Shown here: in pieces, positions 55,538 through 63,804 of the stretch
How positions within the stretch are numbered: the first letter of the stretch is position 1
How the letters are laid out: each line of letters starts with the position of its first letter
Source of the DNA: Aquimarina spinulae
GTDB lineage: Bacteria > Bacteroidota > Bacteroidia > Flavobacteriales > Flavobacteriaceae
Direction of reading: 5' to 3'
Assembly (NCBI RefSeq): GCF_943373825.1
Contig: NZ_CALSBP010000002.1
Coordinates: forward strand, 1,105,501-1,169,500
Length of the DNA: 64,000 nucleotides
Notes under the pieces: generated by a model
What the model was told of the DNA's origin: nothing
What the model saw: the letters and a program-made list of their open reading frames with translations, nothing else
Databases searched by the model: none
Position numbers and translations under genes: made by a program

Positions 55538-56425
55538 TTACTTTTTTACCCATTTAAAATACACAAAGATTACACCCCCTAATACTAGTAATGGCCAGAT
55601 ATAAAACAATAATAATGTTAGGTTTTCTATAATCGACCAACCAAAAGACAATCCTTGTTTTGCTTTATCTAAAAAATGAGGTTCGTATCCTACAGGTTCA
55701 TCTTTTGGAATTATAGTTTGATATACATCTACCTGAACCGTACTATACGATACCTTATTACTTAAATATTTTAATCTTCCCTGGGCAGATTCGATTTCTT
55801 CCTGAAGCAAACTAAGCTTTTCTTCGGTTTTTAAAATGTCTTCTACCGTTTTAGCTCTTGTTTTTAAAATGGTTTCATAACGCTCTTTTACATCCAACTT
55901 TGTTTGTAATCGTGATGTAATATCAATATATTCTTCGGTTACATCTACTGTAGATATATTTTTATAATCCACGAATTCTGCCAATCCACATACACTATCC
56001 AAAACAGTATCAAACTGGTCTTGAGGAATTCTTATTGTAAAACGGTTTTCTTTAGTATAATTTGTATTTGTGAATCGCTCGTCAGAAATATATCCTTGGT
56101 ATTTTAAAGCAATTTTTCTAGCCAATAGTGTTGCTTCTTCAACATCTTTAACTTTAATTCGACAATTAGCATTCTTAATAATCTTTAGCTTGGTATCGAC
56201 ATTATTTTTTTTAGTTTTCAATCTATCACTATCCAGTAGTGTAGCTTCTTTTGTTTGTTCTTCAGATTCAACACTTGACAATACGGGAGTTTCTCCAGTA
56301 TCTTCGAGCATAATATGTTCTGAGTCTAATGCATATTTGTTTTCACTATTAGCACAAGAATATCCTAATAAGGTAATTCCAATTAAAATTATTATTCTGC
56401 TTATTTTAAATTTGTTCGTTTTCAT
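55538..56425 (-). CDS. DUF4349 lipoprotein with membrane anchor
   Basis: The 295-residue product has a lipoprotein signal (lipobox GYSC, about residue 24) and a DUF4349 domain (about residues 78-265). A coiled coil spans about 195-235 (TVEDILKTEEKLSLLQEEIE), and a C-terminal membrane segment lies near residues 268-290. Such proteins sit in the membrane with their domain outside; function unknown. It is a single-gene unit divergent from the ATT-start gene. Confidence 0.88.
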   Translation of the reverse strand: MKTNKFKISRIIILIGITLLGYSCANSENKYALDSEHIMLEDTGETPVLSSVESEEQTKEATLLDSDRLKTKKNNVDTKLKIIKNANCRIKVKDVEEATLLARKIALKYQGYISDERFTNTNYTKENRFTIRIPQDQFDTVLDSVCGLAEFVDYKNISTVDVTEEYIDITSRLQTKLDVKERYETILKTRAKTVEDILKTEEKLSLLQEEIESAQGRLKYLSNKVSYSTVQVDVYQTIIPKDEPVGYEPHFLDKAKQGLSFGWSIIENLTLLLFYIWPLLVLGGVIFVYFKWVKK

Positions 56426-56507
56426 TTTTATATTTTTTATCTTGTTAAACTGAAAACAAACTTAAAACCAAACCTCATCTACCTATTGTAGAATACTTGT
56501 AAAGGAA

Positions 56508-56525
56508 TTGTAAAACATTTTACAA
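56508..56525 (+). promoter_or_regulatory. 8-2-8 inverted repeat before the ATT-start gene
   Basis: TTGTAAAA-CA-TTTTACAA at 56508-56525 is a perfect palindrome ending 25 bases before the proposed ATT start at 56551. It may be an operator or an mRNA hairpin. No TAnnTTTG box was found beside it. Confidence 0.55.
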
Positions 56526-56550
56526 AATACAAATCACTCATTATCAAAAC

Positions 56551-57465
56551 ATTAAAACTATAGTTCCTGAAGAAAAAATACTATTCGATCTCCTTAAAAA
56601 AGCTGTTGCGCAACAGTTCTTAAAGGAAAACACTGCTTCGAGTTATGATATTTCTGATTGGAAGGGACAAGATATTATATGGTTTCAGGAAGATTTACAA
56701 AAACGAGTAAAAGCTTCGATTAGCGAAAAATCTTTCTATAGTTATTTTAAAAATTCTTCAGAAAAATTACCTCGTGTTGATATCCTTAATCTACTCTCAC
56801 AATACTGTGAATATAGAAACTGGAATGATTTTAAAAGTAATCACACTATTCCTTCAACCCCTGCAAAGACACTAGATATTCCTAAATGGTTTTGGATTGT
56901 ACCGTTAAGTCTTGGCGTATTGATCCTGGTATATTTCTTAATTCCTAAGCAGAACATCTTTAGTTTTTGCTTTATCGATCAGGATAGAAATCGACCTATC
57001 ACCAAAATTCCTATCGATATTATTATACTAAACGATGAAGAATCTCCTTTTTATTCAAAAAGTGACAGTACAGGCTGCTTTACCTGGAAAACAAAAGATG
57101 ATTTTATTCGTTTTGTAGTTCAGTCTCCTTATCATAAAACCGATACCATATATCGAATGACCTCTTCTGATCGCCGTGAGGATTTACATATTAAAACAGA
57201 TGACTATGCCTTAATGCTTCATTATTATGCTAACGGAAAAGTTAACGATTGGCAAAACAGACGAAAAGAGTTGTCTAGAATAATTGCTAATGATGCAACT
57301 ATTTTTCAGGTATTACCACAACGATTAGGTATTGAAATGTATGCCAAAGATGAATTTATAAATAAATTAACTACACCAACACAAAGCTTAAAAAATATTG
57401 AGATTATAGAATCCCGAAGATTAAATGGACAGATTGTTAAACTAAAATTCAGGATAAAATCATGA
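56551..57465 (+). CDS. membrane protein, probable ATT start codon
   Basis: Codons are open and protein-like from 56503 (after a TAA at 56500) to 57465, but no ATG, GTG or TTG occurs before 56920. That TTG falls in the middle of the membrane helix, so it cannot be the true start. ATT at 56551 follows an A-rich leader (CAAAAC) and gives a sensible 304-residue protein. Residues 1-100 form a helical cytoplasmic domain containing SEKSFYSYF and RVDILNLLSQYCEYRNWNDF, resembling Bacteroidota modules that end in LAxYLGYxSWxDF. One membrane segment (about 110-130) and an extracytoplasmic domain follow. It overlaps the next gene by ATGA. Confidence 0.65.
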   Translation: MKTIVPEEKILFDLLKKAVAQQFLKENTASSYDISDWKGQDIIWFQEDLQKRVKASISEKSFYSYFKNSSEKLPRVDILNLLSQYCEYRNWNDFKSNHTIPSTPAKTLDIPKWFWIVPLSLGVLILVYFLIPKQNIFSFCFIDQDRNRPITKIPIDIIILNDEESPFYSKSDSTGCFTWKTKDDFIRFVVQSPYHKTDTIYRMTSSDRREDLHIKTDDYALMLHYYANGKVNDWQNRRKELSRIIANDATIFQVLPQRLGIEMYAKDEFINKLTTPTQSLKNIEIIESRRLNGQIVKLKFRIKS

Positions 57466-57920
57466 AAAGACTCATATATATCATAGTGCTTTTATTCTCA
57501 TTTGGCTGTGCCAATAACACTTCTAAATCTATGGAAATGAATGCCGCAGAGAGTTTTGAAAAAGTAGAAGAGCAATCTGACCTTTCTGAGGATGATGCCT
57601 ATTCCCTGATAATCTCCCAGAAACTTCAGGAATATCTGGACAAAAAGACATTAGCCAGAACCAATCCCGATTTTACTATCGATACAAATAAAAATGAATT
57701 GCTCTCTGCAGAGAAAGGGGGGCAACTTAAACATATTAATTTTATCACTCCTTTTGAAACTGTTTCTGATTCTGTAAAGAAAGTAGCAACACAAGTTATT
57801 CTTGAACATCAGACCGATACTATTATAACATTGATTAAAACCTCTATCATTACTATTGACAACGAAGTTTTTAAAACGCATAAAATAGAGTTCGAAAAAA
57901 CAGAAGGTATCCAAAATTAA
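57462..57920 (+). CDS. small lipoprotein of unknown function
   Basis: The 152-residue product has a lipoprotein signal peptide (lipobox FGC, about residue 17) and an acidic soluble domain. I do not recognise a family. The ATG overlaps the TGA of the preceding membrane-protein gene, so the two are translationally coupled and may work as a pair. A perfect 14-bp terminator follows. Confidence 0.75.
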   Translation: MKRLIYIIVLLFSFGCANNTSKSMEMNAAESFEKVEEQSDLSEDDAYSLIISQKLQEYLDKKTLARTNPDFTIDTNKNELLSAEKGGQLKHINFITPFETVSDSVKKVATQVILEHQTDTIITLIKTSIITIDNEVFKTHKIEFEKTEGIQN

Positions 57921-57921
57921 T

Positions 57922-57954
57922 AAAGCCATCGATTAAGGTATAATCGATGGCTTT
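57922..57954 (+). terminator. terminator of the membrane protein/lipoprotein operon
   Basis: AAAGCCATCGATTA (57922-57935) and TAATCGATGGCTTT (57941-57954) are perfect arms with a 5-base loop, starting at the second base after the stop codon. Confidence 0.9.
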
Positions 57955-58002
57955 TCTAATTCTATTTACAACATCAAAGATGTAGTAAGGTCGAGGAGTT
58001 GT

Positions 58003-58794
58003 TTACCAGGCCCAGACTCTATATGATGATGTTTTATCATTCCATGATTTTCTCCAGAACCACCATCCCGACAGGGTGTAATTTCTTAAATCGTTTACCC
58101 CTGCGACAGTTTGAAAATATGGAGAATAAAAATTTAAGGTTCTACCATTATAACAACTATGTTGATATAATCTCACATATGCTCTTCTTCCCCATGGTTT
58201 AGTAATTCTAAGAGAAGACATATGATCATTATACCCTCCCAAATTCCAATCTTTATAATAGTATCTATTCGTTCTTCGTATACCTGTCATTTCTGTAACA
58301 TAGTTTATATGATAGTAGAAATAAAAGTTTCCGGTGCCATTAATCGACCCATCTACACAAGACCCTTTTGTAACTTGCTGTTCTGATCTTTCTTTAGGAA
58401 AATCTCCTGCTAGTTTAGCTATATATTCATCTACCTCTTCATTAGTATTAAAAACTTTTACACTAATGGTTGTTTCTCCTTCTTTTTGATCTTCAAAAAA
58501 TAATCCTTGAGGAGAATCTTTTTTTCCAAAAATACGCTCTGCCATTTGTACATCTCCGTCTACTTTTACTACTTCAGATTCCTTGGTATCTAAAACATAA
58601 AGAACTTTAAATTTTTCCCCGTAATAATCATAATTGTGTACGATTTCTACAATTCCTTGTTCCGGAGCTTTATTCTGAAGATCTTTAGTTGACTCAACAC
58701 CAGATTCTTCGATATTTAATTCGTCTTTATCACAACTTATAAAGACAAAAAGCATCATAACAGACACTGCACAGAATTTAATAATTAGTTTCAT
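58003..58794 (-). CDS. lipoprotein with beta/gamma-crystallin-like C-terminus
   Basis: The 263-residue protein has a lipoprotein signal peptide (lipobox ISC, about residue 21) and an N-terminal part (about 30-145) with no recognised family. The C-terminal region (about 195-263) has the crystallin-like pattern VRLYQHSCYNGRTLNFYS, a spacer, and WNDKTSSYRVW, the (N/D)(N/D)-x-x-(S/T)-S hallmark of the beta/gamma-crystallin motif. Such motifs often bind calcium. The protein is predicted to be surface or periplasmic. Assignment of the C-terminal domain is by pattern only. Confidence 0.72.
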   Translation of the reverse strand: MKLIIKFCAVSVMMLFVFISCDKDELNIEESGVESTKDLQNKAPEQGIVEIVHNYDYYGEKFKVLYVLDTKESEVVKVDGDVQMAERIFGKKDSPQGLFFEDQKEGETTISVKVFNTNEEVDEYIAKLAGDFPKERSEQQVTKGSCVDGSINGTGNFYFYYHINYVTEMTGIRRTNRYYYKDWNLGGYNDHMSSLRITKPWGRRAYVRLYQHSCYNGRTLNFYSPYFQTVAGVNDLRNYTLSGWWFWRKSWNDKTSSYRVWAW

Positions 58795-59196
58795 TTTTTA
58801 TGGTTTTAAGATTCCTACTCTATTTAAGGCTTTTCGGAGTTCGCCTATAGTTTTGGTTAGGGTGCTATTAATCATTTTTGGCGCCTTTACAACTCTTAAT
58901 AGCATATGTAAATGTATTCTTTTTCCTTTGAGCAAAAAGGGGGAAATATCCCATTTTTTATAAAAGAATACCTTACACATTATATGCATATCCATCAAAA
59001 CAGATAATGGTTATCCATTACTTATTTAATGAATAACCATTATCTGTTTTATTTAAAAAAATCAAACTATTGCCTCTGGTAATAAATATTATAGGCAGTT
59101 TATTGTAGTCTATATTAAAAATAGAAGGAAAACAAACTAATATGCAGCAAAAGTATTTTTCATATTCATCAATATACTTTTAAACAATTGTTGCTA
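58795..59196. other. intergenic region with strong hairpins
   Basis: About 400 bases between the crystallin-like gene and the SDR gene. A 66-residue open frame at 58798-58998 on the minus strand has no recognisable homology and is probably leader sequence. An inverted repeat TGCTATTAA/TTAATAGCA lies around 58860-58900. A 24-bp-stem hairpin at 58997-59050 is described separately. I see no other gene. Confidence 0.45.
58997..59050. terminator. 24-bp-stem intergenic hairpin
   Basis: Arms of 18 bp (58997-59014 and 59033-59050) extend after one mismatch by 5 more pairs (CATTA/TAATG), leaving a 6-base loop. It can act as a bidirectional terminator. On the minus strand it lies between the SDR gene upstream and the crystallin-like gene downstream. 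Confidence 0.75.
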
Positions 59197-59252
59197 CATG
59201 ATTTAATGAAACCTTACAGGTTTTAAAACCTGTAAGGTTTCATTAAATCATG
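59197..59252. repeat. 56-bp perfect palindrome overlapping the SDR stop codon
   Basis: Positions 59197-59224 and 59225-59252 are exact reverse complements with no spacer. The core reads ACCTTACAGGTTTT and its complement. The right arm includes the last codon bases and TGA stop (59248-59250) of the SDR gene, so the structure begins inside the coding region; it probably serves as that gene's terminator. Confidence 0.85.
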
Positions 59253-59928
59253 GTGTACTACTAGACACCTGAAGAGCTTTTCCGTTATAAAATTTATTTC
59301 CGGTTAAGGAGAATTCTTTTATATATTCTGCCATTTCTATGGCTGTTAAAGGTGCCTGATACCCCGGAAATGCTTCTTCCAGCATTTCGGTCTGCACAGC
59401 TCCAAGAGCAAGCACATTAAAACCAATACCACTTTCTTTATATTCTTCTGCCAATAGCTCGTTTAAGGTAATCACCGCACCTTTACTAGAACTATAAGCG
59501 GCTAACCCAGGAAACTTCATACTTCCCTGTATACCTCCCATACTACTCACTGTAACAACATGACTACCGGGTTTCATATGAGGCAAAGTTAAACGTGTAA
59601 TTTCGGCTACTCCAAAAACATTTACCTTATATACCTCTTCAAAATCCTGAGTAGAGATTTCACCAAAAGGTTTATTTAATAATTTACCGGCGTTATTGAT
59701 CAAAATATCCACCTGTTTCCATGAAGAAGAGATGTAGCTACTCATCTTTTCAAGGTCTTTTGGGCTACAGATATCAAAAGAAAATGTATGTATGTTTTTA
59801 TGTTGAAGAGCATCGATAGGTTTTTCATTCCTTGATAATGCTAACACCTGGTGACCTTCGTCGGCAAATAGCTTTGCCATTTCATACCCAATACCTCTAC
59901 TTGCACCTGTTATGATAATATTTTTCAT
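59248..59928 (-). CDS. short-chain dehydrogenase/reductase (SDR)
   Basis: The 226-residue enzyme has the cofactor motif ITGASRGIGYEM, the NNAG motif (ILINNAGKLLNKPF), a catalytic Ser in TVSSMGG and the Tyr-x3-Lys in AAYSSSKGAV. It is a cytoplasmic NAD(P)-linked oxidoreductase of unknown substrate. The stop codon lies inside a 56-bp palindrome. It is preceded by the M28 peptidase gene 66 bases upstream on the same strand. Confidence 0.93.
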   Translation of the reverse strand: MKNIIITGASRGIGYEMAKLFADEGHQVLALSRNEKPIDALQHKNIHTFSFDICSPKDLEKMSSYISSSWKQVDILINNAGKLLNKPFGEISTQDFEEVYKVNVFGVAEITRLTLPHMKPGSHVVTVSSMGGIQGSMKFPGLAAYSSSKGAVITLNELLAEEYKESGIGFNVLALGAVQTEMLEEAFPGYQAPLTAIEMAEYIKEFSLTGNKFYNGKALQVSSSTP

Positions 59929-59994
59929 TCTTCTCTAAAATTAAGTCATATAAAAAATCATATCTTTTTTGACTTTTCAGACCATCTCTTTTTA

Positions 59995-60966
59995 TTAATT
60001 TAACTTAATTTCTTTACCCGAAGTATTTGCCATTTTTGTAAGTACAGGAAAACAACTATTAATAAGTTCTGTCATAAACTCAAAATTCATTTCAGATACT
60101 TCATCATCTACATGGTGGTAATAGTCATAGTTTGTAAAATCGAAAGTAGAGATCGTCTGGCATGGCACTTTAAATTGCTCATAGAATGGATAATTATCGC
60201 TTCTTCTAAACAGTTGAAATTCTTTGGCTTTTGGCAAATATCCTATCAGCTCCGATCCTGCATATTCATTCATTTTTTGAGCCATATTAGACACTTCATA
60301 TCCTGTGATATAGGCTTTATATGGCTTATCATTTAATGGTACTCCTATCATTTCAAAATTAACCATAGCATACACATTAATATTCTTTTCTTTTAGTACC
60401 TCTGCAAGGTGTGCCGACCCCAGCAATCCTCTTTCTTCTGCACCAAACAGCACAAAAAGAATACTACGTTTGTTATTTTTTAATTGAGCAAATTGTTTAG
60501 CCAGAGAAATTACTGCACTGCTTCCTGCTGCATTATCATTAGCGCCATTAGCAATTACATCACCGTTAACTTCTTTTCCTGTACCTATATGATCAAAATG
60601 TGCTCCTAGTATGATAAATTCTTTTGATAACTCATCATCTGTACCTTTAAGAAATCCAACAACATTATATGTTGCTGTTCCTTTTGCATCAAAAGCATCT
60701 CTATAGGTTTCAAAATATGGTACTATCTTATTTTTCTTAAACTCTTCTTCTATAAATTTTGCGGCTTTTTCTAAACCTTCGCTTCCAGTATCTCTTCCTT
60801 TCAACTCATCACTAGCTAAAAAATTCATTATAGCTGCAACATCAGAAACTTTAGTTTTTTCTATAGAAGCATTTTCTGCTGTTTTAGCTTGTGGTTGAGC
60901 AATTGTTCCTTGCTTACAATTGATAAATAAAATCGAAATCAGGATGATCAATATGTTCTTTGTCAT
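59995..60966 (-). CDS. M28 family peptidase, lipoprotein-type
   Basis: The 323-residue protein has a lipoprotein-like signal (lipobox FINC, Cys17). The M28 zinc sites follow: ILGAHFDHIGTG (His and Asp), NGANDNAAGSSA (Asp), FGAEERGLLG (Glu-Glu), NFEMIG (Glu in place of the usual Asp) and a terminal HHVDDE (His). It is likely an aminopeptidase or glutaminyl-cyclase-like enzyme in the envelope. It is unrelated in architecture to the multidomain M28 peptidase at 20-22 kb, having no T9SS domain. Confidence 0.9.
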   Translation of the reverse strand: MTKNILIILISILFINCKQGTIAQPQAKTAENASIEKTKVSDVAAIMNFLASDELKGRDTGSEGLEKAAKFIEEEFKKNKIVPYFETYRDAFDAKGTATYNVVGFLKGTDDELSKEFIILGAHFDHIGTGKEVNGDVIANGANDNAAGSSAVISLAKQFAQLKNNKRSILFVLFGAEERGLLGSAHLAEVLKEKNINVYAMVNFEMIGVPLNDKPYKAYITGYEVSNMAQKMNEYAGSELIGYLPKAKEFQLFRRSDNYPFYEQFKVPCQTISTFDFTNYDYYHHVDDEVSEMNFEFMTELINSCFPVLTKMANTSGKEIKLN

Positions 60967-60993
60967 AAAAATATGTTTTGGATAAAGATAAAA

Positions 60994-61019
60994 AATCCCG
61001 CTTCATTAGAAGCAGGATT
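60994..61019 (-). terminator. terminator of the pyruvate dehydrogenase genes
   Basis: AATCCCGCTTC (60994-61004) pairs with GAAGCAGGATT (61009-61019) with one mismatch. It lies 27 bases beyond the E2 stop codon on the minus strand, followed there by a T-run. Confidence 0.7.
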
Positions 61020-61046
61020 GAATATGAATATTATAATAGCAGTCAT

Positions 61047-62651
61047 CTACGCAAGCATAGTAACTGGATTTTCAAGATACTGTTTTAACGTTTGTAAAAA
61101 CTGAGCTCCTGTTGCCCCATCTACAGTTCTGTGATCACAAGCTAAGGTCACTTTCATTGTATTACCAACTACAATCTGACCATCTTTAACAACTGGTTTT
61201 TCTACAATAGCACCAACCGAAAGTATAGCAGAATTAGGTTGATTAATAATAGAAGTAAATTCCTGGATTCCGAACATCCCTAGATTAGATACCGTAAATG
61301 TACTACCACTCATTTCCTGCGGAGTTAATTTTTTATTACGGGCTCTACCTGCTAAATCTTTAACCTTAGCTCCTATTTGAGTAAGAGACATATGGTCGGT
61401 AAAAGGCAAAACAGGAACTACCAATCCATCTGGTACCGCTACAGCAACCCCAACATTAATATGTTTAGCATATCTGGTCGCTACATCTGTCCACTGCGTA
61501 TTAACCTGTGGGTGTTTACGAAGTGCCAATGCACATGCTTTAACCACCATATCATTAAAAGACACTTTAACATCTGGTAATTCATTAATCTTCTTACGCG
61601 ATGCCATTGCATTTCCCATATTTACCTCGATAGTAAGGTAGTAGTGCGGTGCATTAAATTTTGAAGCCGAAAGACTTTTTGCAATAGCTTTACGCATTTG
61701 CGAATTTTTCACTTCTTCAAAACTTTCTTCTCCTGCCGGCGTATATGTTTGTACTACAGGAGCAGAAGTTGTTTCTTTAACTGGTTGTGACGTACTAGCA
61801 CTAGCTGCTGTTACAGAAGGTGTAAATGATTCTACATCTTTCTTTACAACACGTCCGTTTTCGCCTGTTCCTTTTACCAGAGAAAGGTCTATTCCTTTAT
61901 CTGCTGCTATTTTCTTTGCTAACGGAGAAGCAAATATTCGCCCTCCCGATGTTCCATTTCCTTGTGAAGTTGCAACTGTTGTTTCTGCTTTTGCAGGTGC
62001 AGCATCTTGTACTGCTGCTGTTACAGGAACGCCATCTTTAAGTGCAGATATATCTGTTCCTGCAGGGCCAATTATTGCCAATAAAACATCTACCGGAGCA
62101 GTTTGCCCTTCTTCTATTCCAATATGTAACAAGGTTCCGTTATAGAATGACTCAAACTCCATAGTAGCTTTATCTGTCTCTATTTCGGCTAGAATATCTC
62201 CTTCTTCAACGGTATCTCCTACTTTTTTTAACCAGGTAGCTACGGTTCCTTCTTCCATGGTATCACTAAGGCGTGGCATTGTAATAATCTCTACGCCATC
62301 AGGAATTGTAGCAGTTTGATTAGAAACGGGAGCTAATTCTTCTACTTTTTCTTCTTTTACCGATTCTGCATTTGGTGTAGTATTTCCGTTTAATAAATCA
62401 GAAATATCTTCGTTTTCTTCTCCGATAATTGCGAGTAATTGATCTACCGGAGCTGTCTCACCTTCTTCGATCCCCACATGAAGTAATGTTCCTTCATAAA
62501 AAGATTCGAACTCCATTGTCGCTTTATCTGTTTCTATTTCAGCAAGGATATCTCCTTCACTAATTTTATCTCCTTTTTTAACAAGCCACTTCGCAACCAC
62601 TCCTTCTTCCATGGTGTCGCTCAATCGCGGCATATTAATTACTGTAGCCAT
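61047..62651 (-). CDS. pyruvate dehydrogenase E2 (dihydrolipoamide acetyltransferase)
   Basis: The 534-residue E2 has two N-terminal lipoyl domains (about residues 2-77 and 120-200), each with the lipoylated Lys in EIETDKATMEFESF. A peripheral-subunit-binding domain (IFASPLAKKIAADKGIDL near residue 240) and a C-terminal acetyltransferase core ending in DHRTVDGATGAQFL with the catalytic His follow. It forms the core of the pyruvate dehydrogenase complex, passing acetyl groups to CoA. It starts three bases after the stop of the E1-alpha gene. E1-beta and E3 are not here. Confidence 0.96.
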   Translation of the reverse strand: MATVINMPRLSDTMEEGVVAKWLVKKGDKISEGDILAEIETDKATMEFESFYEGTLLHVGIEEGETAPVDQLLAIIGEENEDISDLLNGNTTPNAESVKEEKVEELAPVSNQTATIPDGVEIITMPRLSDTMEEGTVATWLKKVGDTVEEGDILAEIETDKATMEFESFYNGTLLHIGIEEGQTAPVDVLLAIIGPAGTDISALKDGVPVTAAVQDAAPAKAETTVATSQGNGTSGGRIFASPLAKKIAADKGIDLSLVKGTGENGRVVKKDVESFTPSVTAASASTSQPVKETTSAPVVQTYTPAGEESFEEVKNSQMRKAIAKSLSASKFNAPHYYLTIEVNMGNAMASRKKINELPDVKVSFNDMVVKACALALRKHPQVNTQWTDVATRYAKHINVGVAVAVPDGLVVPVLPFTDHMSLTQIGAKVKDLAGRARNKKLTPQEMSGSTFTVSNLGMFGIQEFTSIINQPNSAILSVGAIVEKPVVKDGQIVVGNTMKVTLACDHRTVDGATGAQFLQTLKQYLENPVTMLA

Positions 62652-62654
62652 AAT

Positions 62655-63656
62655 TTATTGTGGTTTGTGTGATAAAAATGGATAATTATCCTGTTCGTAT
62701 ACAACGTCATACATCACATTCTTCTCTGGGAATGGTGATTCTTCGGCAAACTTTTGACATTCTGCAACTCTATCCTTTACTCGTTTGTCTATTACCGCAA
62801 TTTCTTCATCTGTAGCGTGCTTTTTCTCTTTAATAATATCCAAAATCTGAGTTATTGGATCTATTTTTTGATATTCTGCTACCTCTTCCTTTGTACGATA
62901 TTTTTGCGCATCACTCATAGAATGACCTCTATATCGATATGTTTTTAATTCTAAAAATGTTGGACCACCACCTGTTCTTGCTCTTGTTATTGCCTCATCC
63001 ATAGCCTCTGCTACTTTTATAGGATTCATTGCATCTACCGGACCAGAAGGCATTTCATATCCTTGTCCTAATTTCCAAATATCTGTATGGTTTGCAGTTC
63101 TTTCTACAGACGTCCCCATAGCATACCCATTATTCTCTACGCAAAATACTACGGGTAATTTCCATAACATTGCCAGATTAAAAGTTTCATGTAATGACCC
63201 TTGACGAGCGGCTCCATCACCAAAAAATGTAAGCGTTACTGCATCTCTTTTATGATATTTATCTGCAAATGCCAAACCTGCTCCTAAAGGTATTTGTCCT
63301 CCAACAATTCCATGTCCTCCATAAAATCGATGTTCTTTTGAGAAAATATGCATTGATCCTCCTAAACCTTGAGAAGTACCAGTAGCTTTACCATACAACT
63401 CTGCCATTACTCGTTTTGGATCTACACCCATACCAATTGGCTGAACGTGATTACGATATGCTGTAATCATTTTATCCTTGGTAAGATCCATAGCATGTAA
63501 AGCTCCTGCCAAAATTGCTTCCTGACCATTGTATAAGTGTAAAAAACCTCTTACTTTTTGTTGAATATAAACTTGAGCTAACTTATCCTCGAATTTTCTC
63601 CAGAAAAGCATTTCTTCGTACCAATTTAGGTAAACATCTTTGGTTATCTTTTTCAT
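62655..63656 (-). CDS. pdhA: pyruvate dehydrogenase E1 component, alpha subunit
   Basis: The 333-residue subunit has the thiamine-diphosphate motif GDGAARQGSLHETF...ENN, the FGGHGIVGGQIPLGAGLA-like core (GGHGIVGGQIPLGAG), and the phosphorylation-loop-like RYRGHSMSDAQKYR. With E1-beta it decarboxylates pyruvate and acetylates the E2 lipoyl arms. E2 follows after three bases. A TAGTTTTG box on the minus strand at 63700-63693 is a promoter candidate. Confidence 0.96.
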   Translation of the reverse strand: MKKITKDVYLNWYEEMLFWRKFEDKLAQVYIQQKVRGFLHLYNGQEAILAGALHAMDLTKDKMITAYRNHVQPIGMGVDPKRVMAELYGKATGTSQGLGGSMHIFSKEHRFYGGHGIVGGQIPLGAGLAFADKYHKRDAVTLTFFGDGAARQGSLHETFNLAMLWKLPVVFCVENNGYAMGTSVERTANHTDIWKLGQGYEMPSGPVDAMNPIKVAEAMDEAITRARTGGGPTFLELKTYRYRGHSMSDAQKYRTKEEVAEYQKIDPITQILDIIKEKKHATDEEIAVIDKRVKDRVAECQKFAEESPFPEKNVMYDVVYEQDNYPFLSHKPQ

Positions 63657-63692
63657 TTAGTTGTACTGATGTATGTCTAAAAAAACTAGCTA

Positions 63693-63700
63693 CAAAACTA
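63693..63700 (-). promoter_or_regulatory. TAnnTTTG box before pdhA
   Basis: On the minus strand TAGTTTTG spans 63700-63693, predicting a transcript start near 63689 and a leader of about 33 bases to the pdhA ATG at 63656. No TTG at the expected distance was found. A 7-bp hairpin (63718-63736) lies behind it and may end the cdd transcript. Confidence 0.45.
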
Positions 63701-63804
63701 GTCATTATTTAATTTTTTCTCTTATTTTTTAAGAGAACGAAAAACAAAAATAACATATTCGAAATTAAAGGGAAAGGAGTTTGCTGATAAAATCAACGAA
63801 AACG

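Noticed and set aside
56920..57465. 181-residue version of the membrane protein starting at TTG 56920
   Set aside because: That start lies in the middle of the transmembrane helix and discards a clearly coding upstream region.
58798..58998. 66-residue open frame directly before the crystallin-like lipoprotein gene
   Set aside because: No family resemblance, no promoter or leader of its own, and unusual basic composition; best seen as 5' leader sequence with an inverted repeat.
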